A stretch of 7,815 bases of DNA from JBBPZA01 sp038330095 (GTDB taxonomy: Bacteria; Actinomycetota; Thermoleophilia; Solirubrobacterales; Solirubrobacteraceae): positions 1 to 7,815 of the forward strand of contig JBBQNQ010000107.1 of the NCBI GenBank assembly GCA_038330095.1. Direction: 5' to 3'. The notes under the pieces were generated by a model. The model saw only the letters and a list, made by a program, of their open reading frames with translations, was not told the origin of the DNA and did no database searches. Of the stretch, positions 1-6,040 are shown in pieces. Both the position numbers and the translations under genes were made by a program. The first letter of the stretch is position 1, and every line of letters starts with the position of its first letter.

Positions 1-1448
1 CGGGCCACGGCCAACCCGACCAGGGACACCGGCTGCGGCCGTGCGGCGCGGTAGCGGATGAGCTCGTAGGTGCTCGTGCGCCGCCGCTGGGTCTCGACGA
101 AGCCCGGAGCGAAGGGTGGCGGCTTGCCGCGGGGAAGCGCACGCAGACCGTACGCGGCCTCGCCGCTGGAGCGCACGCTCAACAGCGCGACCTCGCTGAC
201 GACGATGGTCGGGGCCTTGAGCAACCGGGCCTTCGGCAGGTAGACCTCGAAGGGCTTGCGGCCCGCCGAGGGAGTGAGCACGATGGCGCGGCCGCCGGGC
301 GGCACCGGCCCGAGCGCGTGCGCCGCAGCGCGCCAGGCGGCACGGGTCTGCAGCAGGGGGTCGTTGGCCACCGCCACGACGACCCCGAGCCAGATCGCGC
401 ACAGAGCGACGGCGATCGCCGGCCCGAGCCGCCGCGCCCGGGGCGTCGCGCAGCCTGCCGCCACGCACAGGGCCAGCGGCACGAGGCCCGCGACCTCGTA
501 GCGAGCGCTGACGAAGTCGAAGCCCGCGAGCGCGAGAACGATCGGGATCAGGACCACCGCGCCGCCGACCACCGCGGCCGGAGCGAGACGCTCGCGCTCG
601 GCCTCCGGGCGCGAGCGCAGAAGGGCAGCGCCCGCGACGGCGAGGACGAGGCAGACGACGGCCAGCGGCACCTCGAGCGGGGCGTCGAAGCCGACCGCGA
701 ACTGCTTGGGCACCTGCAGGGTGCGCAGCACCGTCGAGGACTCCTCCGCGAGCGGCACCGCGAGCCGGTTGGACCGCTGGGCGAGGGCGAGCGGCACCAG
801 CGCCACCCCCGCGGCCGCCACCGGCGCGGCCGCGAGGAGCACGCGCCTGCGCGCATCCTTGGCCGCAAAGAGCATCCAACCCAGCTCCGCCCCGACCATC
901 AGCGCCGAGTAGTAGTGGGTGGCCAGAGCGAGCGCGGAGACCACCGCCCAGCCCGCGAGCGCACCGGTGCGGCGGTCCTGCAGCCACACCAGGAACAGGC
1001 ACAGGCCCGCGGTGCAGAGCAGGACCATCAGCGCGTAGGCGCGTGCCTCCTGGGCGAACCACACCAGGAAGGGGTTGAAGGCCAGGAAGGCGGCGCCGAT
1101 CAGCCCCGTGCGCCGGTCGGCGAGACGCGCGCCGGCCACATACCCGAGGGGGATCGTGGCCGCACCGAACAGCGCAGAGAGGGAGCGCACGCCCTCCTCG
1201 CCGGTTCCGAAGACCTTGGCCCACCCCCACGCCAGCACGTAGTACAGCGGCGGAGTGGACTCCGTGTCCGGGATCAGGCCCAGGGCGTGCGAGAGCGAGC
1301 TCTTGAGGATGAGGATCGTGAACGCCTCGTCGAGCCAGTAGCTCGGGATCCCCGCCACCGCCAGTCGCAGGGCCAGGCCGCCGACGGTGATGACCGCGAC
1401 CCAGAGCAGGGTCCGATCGCGCGCCACGCGCGTCGCGACCGAAGTCAC
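1..1448 (-). CDS. GT39/ArnT-like multi-pass membrane glycosyltransferase (3' end cut by window edge)
   Basis: Reading the minus strand from a GTG at 1448 gives 482 uninterrupted codons to the window edge, with no stop, so the C-terminus is missing. Seen: about ten hydrophobic segments; an early SYWLDEAF (residues 36-43) with the Asp-Glu pair; STPPLYYV (64-71); FNPFLVWFAQEARAYAL (124-140); a later SARYEVAGLVPLAL (314-327); then a soluble tail with AWRAAAHAL (371-379). In the PMT/ArnT superfamily (GT39/GT83) the first-loop Asp-Glu is the catalytic region, and these enzymes transfer a sugar from a polyprenyl-phosphate donor on the outer face of the membrane. The acceptor cannot be read from sequence. 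The GTG overlaps the methyltransferase stop (TAGTG), which argues for translational coupling and for this start, although the AGG just upstream is closer than ideal. The tail at the edge already resembles a family C-terminus, so probably little is missing. Confidence 0.88.
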   Translation of the reverse strand, partial: MTSVATRVARDRTLLWVAVITVGGLALRLAVAGIPSYWLDEAFTILILKSSLSHALGLIPDTESTPPLYYVLAWGWAKVFGTGEEGVRSLSALFGAATIPLGYVAGARLADRRTGLIGAAFLAFNPFLVWFAQEARAYALMVLLCTAGLCLFLVWLQDRRTGALAGWAVVSALALATHYYSALMVGAELGWMLFAAKDARRRVLLAAAPVAAAGVALVPLALAQRSNRLAVPLAEESSTVLRTLQVPKQFAVGFDAPLEVPLAVVCLVLAVAGAALLRSRPEAERERLAPAAVVGGAVVLIPIVLALAGFDFVSARYEVAGLVPLALCVAAGCATPRARRLGPAIAVALCAIWLGVVVAVANDPLLQTRAAWRAAAHALGPVPPGGRAIVLTPSAGRKPFEVYLPKARLLKAPTIVVSEVALLSVRSSGEAAYGLRALPRGKPPPFAPGFVETQRRRTSTYELIRYRAARPQPVSLVGLAVA

Positions 1449-2089
1449 TACCTCACCACGAAGCCGGCTCGACGCCCGCTCGCCAGAAGGGTCGCGCGCA
1501 GCAGCGGCGGGCCGCCGAGGGTCTCGAGCTCGAGCTCCTCGAAGCCGAAGTCCTGCAGCAGCTCGGCGAGCGCGCGGCGGGTGTAGAAGCGCAGGTGGCC
1601 TCCGCGTGGGTCGAAGTGACGCTCGTGGGCGAGCAGGGCGAGCGCCGCGGTCTTCACCCGCCCGTGGTAGGGGGTGGAGAGCAGCAGGCGCCCTCCTGAG
1701 CGCAGCACGCGGCGGACCTCCGAGAGCCAAGCAGCGGTGTCGGCGACGTGCTCGACGATCTCCCCCGCCCACACCGCGTCGACGCTTGCGTCAGCGAGTG
1801 GCAGCGGCTGCGAAGGATCGACCTGGCGCACCTCGAAGCGCCCGCATCCGCGCTCGCGCAGGGCGCGGGCGGCCACCGTTGAAGCCTCGAGCGCGACGAC
1901 CTCGCAGCCCGCCGCGGCAAGCGCGCACGCGAAGTGGCCGAGGCCCGCGCCGAGGTCGGCCACCCGCTCGCCGGGTCGCACGCGCGCCAGCAGCCAGTCG
2001 CGCCGCGCCTGGAAGCGCTCGGGCCGGGCCTGCGCGCCGGCGGCCTCCCAGGCCGCGTCGTCCAATGTGCTGGCGGTGAGCTGGGCCAC
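1448..2089 (-). CDS. Class I SAM-dependent methyltransferase
   Basis: This 213-residue cytoplasmic protein has a complete Methyltransf_11/23-type Rossmann fold. Visible are motif I VADLGAGLGHFA (43-54), an acidic residue ending the second strand (E68), motif IV VDAVWAGEIVEHV (103-115), and the post-motif GGRLLLSTPYHG (132-143). The C-terminal part has HFDPRGGHLRFYT (159-170) followed by a helix and FGFEELELE, typical of methyltransferases found in polysaccharide and glycan clusters. Such enzymes often O-methylate sugars or lipids, but the substrate here is unknown. The start is GTG (2087-2089) with only a weak purine-rich stretch upstream; no better in-frame start precedes motif I. Its TAG stop overlaps the GTG start of the membrane glycosyltransferase by one base, so the two are almost surely co-transcribed from the gap at 2090-2175. 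Confidence 0.9.
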   Translation of the reverse strand: MAQLTASTLDDAAWEAAGAQARPERFQARRDWLLARVRPGERVADLGAGLGHFACALAAAGCEVVALEASTVAARALRERGCGRFEVRQVDPSQPLPLADASVDAVWAGEIVEHVADTAAWLSEVRRVLRSGGRLLLSTPYHGRVKTAALALLAHERHFDPRGGHLRFYTRRALAELLQDFGFEELELETLGGPPLLRATLLASGRRAGFVVR

Positions 2090-2175
2090 GATCCGCGCAA
2101 CCTACTGACCGCCGGGAGAGCGCCCGGACGCCGGACCCCGAGCGCTATCTTCCTGGAGGATGGGGGAGAGATGAC
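2090..2175. promoter_or_regulatory. Divergent intergenic region between methyltransferase operon and GT4 gene
   Basis: This 86-base gap separates outward-facing genes and must hold the promoters for both directions unless they lie in the coding regions. A small dyad CCGGG-6-CCCGG sits at 2112-2127. A TATCTT at 2146-2151 fits an actinobacterial TAnnnT -10 for the plus-strand gene; no TTGACA-like -35 is evident at 16-18 bases. The purine-rich stretch at 2155-2170 (GGAGG, then GGGGGAGAG) supplies the ribosome binding site of the plus-strand gene. Promoter assignment is inference. Confidence 0.35.
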
Positions 2176-3156
2176 TTGGTGAGGGGCGCCCGCGCACCGG
2201 AGCACGCGGGGCTGCGGGTCGCCTTCGACAGCCGGCCTGAGGCCGACCGGCGTGGAATCGGCCGCTATGTCCGTCACCTGCTCGCCGCGCTTCGCCGCGT
2301 AGGTCCCGGCGAGGTCGTGGAGACCCACCGGCCGAGACGCGCCGATGTCTACCACTCGCCGTGGGTCGACGGGGCGCTCCTGCGGTCCCCCTGCCCCATG
2401 GTGGTCACCATCCACGACTTGTCCGCGCTCAAGCGCCGCGGGGAGTCCCTGCGTACGGCGTCGCGCTTTCGCCTCCGCTACCTCGCGGTGCAGCGCGCGG
2501 TCCGCGTGGTCGTCCCCACCGAGGCGGTGGCGGCGGACGTCGAGGAGCACCTGGGCACGCACCGCGACCGCATCGCGGTGATCCCGAGTGCAGGGGCGGA
2601 GTTCTTGAACCGGCGCTCACCGGGCGAGGTGGCGCGGGTCCGCGAACGCTTCGGGCTGCCCGAGCGCTACCTGCTGTGGGTCGGCAGCCTCGAGCACCCC
2701 GACCCGCGCAAGCGCGTTGCCGAGCTGGCACGCGTCGAGCGGCGGATGCCGCTCGTTCTGGTCGGCAGCTCGGGGCCATGGGCCCGCGAGCTGCCCGACG
2801 TGAAGCTCACGGGCCACGTTTCTGACGAGGACCTCGCGGCCATCTACACGGGCGCGCACGCCCTCACCTTCCCGAGCGAGGAAGAGGGCTTCGGCTTGCC
2901 GGCGGTCGAGGCGCTGGCCTGCGGAACCCCGGTCGCCGCCTGCGACCTTCCGGCGCTGCGCGAGGTGCTGGGCGACCGTGCCACCTTCGTGCCCCGCGAC
3001 GATCTCCACGGCCTGATCGAGGCCGCCGAAGGGGCACGGCGCCCCGCGCCGGCGCCTTCGGCCTGGACCTGGGACGACGCGGCGCGCGCCACCTGGGACG
3101 TGTACGAGCGCGCCGCGGCGGCCCGTGGCCCCGCGGTCCCTCGCGGGCCCGCCTAG
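2176..3156 (+). CDS. GT4-family (GT-B fold) glycosyltransferase, compact N-terminal domain
   Basis: A 326-residue soluble retaining glycosyltransferase that would act at the cytoplasmic face, adding a sugar from a nucleotide-sugar donor to a lipid-linked glycan. Seen: FDSRPEADRRGIGRY (17-31), the N-terminal loop of the acceptor domain; HDLSALKRR (80-88); VPTEAVAADV (113-122); LLWVGSLEHPDPRKR (166-180) opening the donor domain; LTGHVSDEDLAAIY (211-224); and EEGFGLPAVEALACGTPV (236-253). The last holds the EX7E pair E237/E245 that contacts the donor in this family. The N-terminal domain is short: only about 25 residues separate the GIGRY loop from DVYHSP, where many GT4 enzymes have more. The start is TTG 2176 or, equally well, GTG 2179, both about 5-8 bases after GGGGGAGAG; there is no in-frame ATG before the fold begins. 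It converges on the next gene with a 4-base overlap at the stops. Donor and acceptor are unknown. Confidence 0.9.
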   Translation: MVRGARAPEHAGLRVAFDSRPEADRRGIGRYVRHLLAALRRVGPGEVVETHRPRRADVYHSPWVDGALLRSPCPMVVTIHDLSALKRRGESLRTASRFRLRYLAVQRAVRVVVPTEAVAADVEEHLGTHRDRIAVIPSAGAEFLNRRSPGEVARVRERFGLPERYLLWVGSLEHPDPRKRVAELARVERRMPLVLVGSSGPWARELPDVKLTGHVSDEDLAAIYTGAHALTFPSEEEGFGLPAVEALACGTPVAACDLPALREVLGDRATFVPRDDLHGLIEAAEGARRPAPAPSAWTWDDAARATWDVYERAAAARGPAVPRGPA

Positions 3157-3168
3157 AAGGCGCCCCGC
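3143..3168. terminator. GC-rich imperfect hairpin at the convergent gene ends
   Basis: CGCC (3150-3153) and GGCG (3159-3162) pair around a TAGAA loop. GGG (3145-3147) with CCC (3163-3165) extends the stem past a two-base bulge. It contains the shared CTAG where the two convergent genes stop. No T-tract follows on either strand, so it is not a classical intrinsic terminator; it might slow polymerase from both sides. Weak call. Confidence 0.22.
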
Positions 3169-4706
3169 CGCGAGAGCACGGCGGGGATGGTCTTGAGGAT
3201 GATGCTGAGGTCCAGGAAGACGGACCACCGCTCGAGGTAGATGAAGTCCAGGCGCACGAGGTCGTCGAAGTCGAGCTCAGCGCGCCCGGAGACCTGCCAC
3301 AGGCCGGTGATCCCCGGAAGCACGAGGTAGCGCTTCTTGTGCCAGTCCTCGAGCTTCTCGAAGTCGCGCATCGGCAGCGGCCGCGGCCCCACGAGCGACA
3401 TCTCGCCGCGCACGACGTTGACCAGCTGGGGCAGCTCGTCGAGCGAGAAGCGCCGCAGCAGACGCCCGATCGGGGTCAGGCGCGGATCGTCGCGAATCTT
3501 GAACAGGGCGCCCGACGCCTCGTTCTCGGACTCGAGATTCGCTTGGACCTCTTCGGCGTCGGAGTACATGGTGCGGAACTTCAGGCACGAGAAGGGCAGC
3601 CCGCCGATGCCCGGGCGCGGCGAGCGGAAAAGAACCCCACCGCGCGAGCTGAGGGCCACGGCTGCCGAGATCAGCGACATGATCGGCGCAAGCAAGACGA
3701 GCAGCAGGCCTGCCACCACGATGTCGAAGGTGCGCTTTATCGCGTAGTCGACCCCCTCGAACACCGGCGGCTTGAGCTCGAACAGCGGCACGGACTGGCC
3801 GGGGACGAATTCGGCGCTCTGGACGAGGATGGCCATCGTCGAGGGGGCTATGCGGACGATGACCCCCCGCTGGTGGCAGCGGTCCACCAGGTCGACCGCC
3901 TGCTCCTCGGGGAAGTCGGGATCCGCGATGATGACCTCCTGGATCTTCTGCTCGCCCAGGATCTCCGGCAGGTCCTCCAGGCGGCCCAACGAGCGTAGGC
4001 CGTTGTCGGGCCGCGGGGAGAGCGAGATGTACCCGACCACCTCGACGGGGTCCCCTTCCCGCCCGGCCAGCGCGTGGGCGACTCCGTCGATGTGCGCACC
4101 AGAACCGACGAGCACCGCGCGGCGCCGGTAGCCCGCCGCTCGTAGTAGCCAGCCCGTCAGGCGCTCATAGGCATGGCGCGCCGCCGACACGTACACCGCG
4201 GTGACGAACAGGCCGCCGTAGAAGATGTAATAGCTCTGGAACCGCTCGCCCGAGGCCAGCGCGTAGACCACCGCGACCAGCGTCACCTGGAACAGGCACG
4301 CGATGATCCGCGACAGCCCGGGCCGCTGCTCGCGCTGCGCATACAGCGAGGAGCGTGCGAACAGGAGCGCGGTCACCAGATAGACGAACGGGAAGTAGTA
4401 GTTGGTGATCTCCCGCGCAGCGTGGACGCCGGGCTCCCCGCGGATGATGAACTTGAGGTAGAGCGCGCTGAAGATCGCCAGGTAGACGGCCGCGCCGTCG
4501 AGCGCCAGCAGCGACGCGACGCGCGAGACGCGCCGCAGGGTCTCCATGCGCAGCAGGAAGGAGAGAGCCGGCGGGCGCTTGCGGCGAACGTCGCGGCCGT
4601 TCAGAGCAGCACTCGTCAGGACCGCCCGGCCACGCGGCCGCGCAGTCGGGGGCCCGGCGGGGCCGGTGCCCACCCCGTCATCGGTTTTGGCGAGCCCTTC
4701 TCGCAA
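3153..4706 (-). CDS. Polyprenyl-phosphate glycosylphosphotransferase (bacterial sugar transferase), copy A
   Basis: A membrane enzyme of the WbaP/WcaJ/CpsE type that transfers a sugar-1-phosphate from a UDP-sugar to undecaprenyl phosphate, the first step of glycan assembly. Numbering from the TTG at 4706: an N-terminal tail, about four membrane spans (roughly 63-180), a Rossmann-like CoA_binding_3 domain starting AVLVGSGAHIDGVAHAL (197-213), another span (DIVVAGLLLVLLAPIM, 328-343), then the catalytic PF02397 domain. That domain shows LKFRTMY (375-381), SLDELPQLVNVVRGEMSLVG (421-440), GPRP (440-443) and PGITGLWQVSGR (464-475). The start is uncertain. TTG 4706 has GAGGAG five bases upstream (517 residues). 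GTG 4673 and ATG 4547 (464 residues, no visible ribosome site) are alternatives, and the frame is open back to a GTG at 4787. The segment before about 4600 has poor coding character. The sugar is unknown. Confidence 0.87.
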   Translation of the reverse strand: MREGLAKTDDGVGTGPAGPPTARPRGRAVLTSAALNGRDVRRKRPPALSFLLRMETLRRVSRVASLLALDGAAVYLAIFSALYLKFIIRGEPGVHAAREITNYYFPFVYLVTALLFARSSLYAQREQRPGLSRIIACLFQVTLVAVVYALASGERFQSYYIFYGGLFVTAVYVSAARHAYERLTGWLLRAAGYRRRAVLVGSGAHIDGVAHALAGREGDPVEVVGYISLSPRPDNGLRSLGRLEDLPEILGEQKIQEVIIADPDFPEEQAVDLVDRCHQRGVIVRIAPSTMAILVQSAEFVPGQSVPLFELKPPVFEGVDYAIKRTFDIVVAGLLLVLLAPIMSLISAAVALSSRGGVLFRSPRPGIGGLPFSCLKFRTMYSDAEEVQANLESENEASGALFKIRDDPRLTPIGRLLRRFSLDELPQLVNVVRGEMSLVGPRPLPMRDFEKLEDWHKKRYLVLPGITGLWQVSGRAELDFDDLVRLDFIYLERWSVFLDLSIILKTIPAVLSRRGAF

Positions 4707-4711
4707 TCGCA

Positions 4712-4717
4712 CTCCTC
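4712..4717 (-). promoter_or_regulatory. Ribosome binding site favouring TTG 4706
   Basis: The minus strand reads GAGGAG here, with TGCGA separating it from the in-frame TTG at 4704-4706. It is the only strong Shine-Dalgarno match upstream of the glycosylphosphotransferase fold, and so decides the chosen start. It also lies inside the longer open frame from 4787, so the match could be chance. Confidence 0.45.
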
Positions 4718-4831
4718 GGACGCATGTAACAACGTCGGCGGCCGTCCGTTGTCGCGCCTTAGCCTGCGTCGGCCTAACGCCCGGCACTGCGTGTCCCCCC
4801 GGGCGACCGCGCCTAACCCTAGCGAGCGGAT

Positions 4832-4845
4832 GGCCACCTGTGGCC
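4832..4845. repeat. Perfect palindrome GGCCAC-CT-GTGGCC
   Basis: Six-base arms flank a two-base centre, 14 bases after the UXS stop. Read on the minus strand it has no T-tract after it, so it is a poor terminator for UXS. Read on the plus strand it is followed by CATTTT, but no plus-strand gene precedes it. It may be an operator for a dimeric regulator of the downstream glycosylphosphotransferase, or a chance GC-rich dyad. Confidence 0.4.
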
Positions 4846-4859
4846 CATTTTGCGATAAA

Positions 4860-5810
<951 letters not shown>

Positions 5811-5817
5811 GCTGAGG

Positions 5818-5823
5818 ACAATA
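5818..5823 (-). promoter_or_regulatory. Candidate -10 for a leaderless UXS transcript
   Basis: The minus strand reads TATTGT, matching TAnnnT, exactly seven bases before the UXS ATG. With no Shine-Dalgarno present, this spacing is what a leaderless actinobacterial transcript starting at the A of ATG would show. No TTGACA-like -35 is evident, so confidence is low. Confidence 0.28.
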
Positions 5824-6026
5824 ACGGCGCCCTAAGCTCTGAGGTTGAGCGCAACTCCGGGCCGTGGACTACGTTTTATGGCCAGCAGGGGCCGCGTTCA
5901 GTGCGGCGTTACGCTACCCTGGAAATCTGACAACTAGCGAGCGTGCGGCTTCACGGAGAGATAGCAACTCGGTGGTCGGCAGGGGGTATATCTCTTCGGC
6001 TTCGCGACGCTGCTCGTCGATACATG

Positions 6027-6032
6027 AAGGAT
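6027..6032 (+). promoter_or_regulatory. Ribosome binding site deciding TTG 6041
   Basis: AAGGAT lies eight bases before the in-frame TTG at 6041. It is the best Shine-Dalgarno match ahead of glycosylphosphotransferase B and favours this TTG over the upstream in-frame GTG at 5972. The site sits inside a six-codon mini-ORF (6024-6044) whose stop overlaps the TTG. Confidence 0.45.
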
Positions 6033-6040
6033 CAACCCTT

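Larger units (their letters stand above)
4707..4859 (-). promoter_or_regulatory. Leader region between UXS and glycosylphosphotransferase A
   Basis: About 150 bases with little coding character lie between the two minus-strand genes. They hold an imperfect dyad TTAGCC-6-GGCCTAA (4759-4777, one bulged base), two direct copies of GCCTAAC (4772-4778 and 4811-4817) and a perfect palindrome at 4832-4845. No convincing -35/-10 pair was found. The length suggests the downstream gene has its own promoter or a structured leader and is not tightly coupled to UXS; this is inference. Confidence 0.3.
5811..6040. promoter_or_regulatory. Divergent intergenic region between UXS and glycosylphosphotransferase B
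   Basis: No gene was seen in these 230 bases, which are less GC-rich than the flanks in places. For the plus strand, candidate -10 elements are TACCCT at 5915-5920 (in a CGCTACCCTGGA context) and TATATC at 5987-5992. Neither has a clear -35. Small dyads GTTG-AGCG-CAAC (5844-5855) and GCCGC-7-GCGGC (5891-5907) are present. The region must carry promoters for both outward genes. No tRNA or known riboswitch was recognised. Confidence 0.4.

Noticed and set aside
318..1586. Long plus-strand open frame of 422 codons opposite the GT39-like gene
   Set aside because: Its translation is Arg/Gly/Ala/Glu-rich with no domain, and it spans two well-supported minus-strand genes. It is an antisense shadow caused by high GC.
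1654..2562. Minus-strand open frame of 302 codons
   Set aside because: It overlaps the methyltransferase in another frame and the GT4 gene in antisense; both of those have clear family motifs, this does not.
4832..4850. Intrinsic terminator (hairpin followed by CATTTT) on the plus strand
   Set aside because: No plus-strand gene precedes it, and the T run is too short; kept only as a palindrome.
5811..6040. tRNA, small RNA or riboswitch in the 230-base gap
   Set aside because: Only short 4-5 bp dyads were found; no cloverleaf or known aptamer core could be traced by eye.
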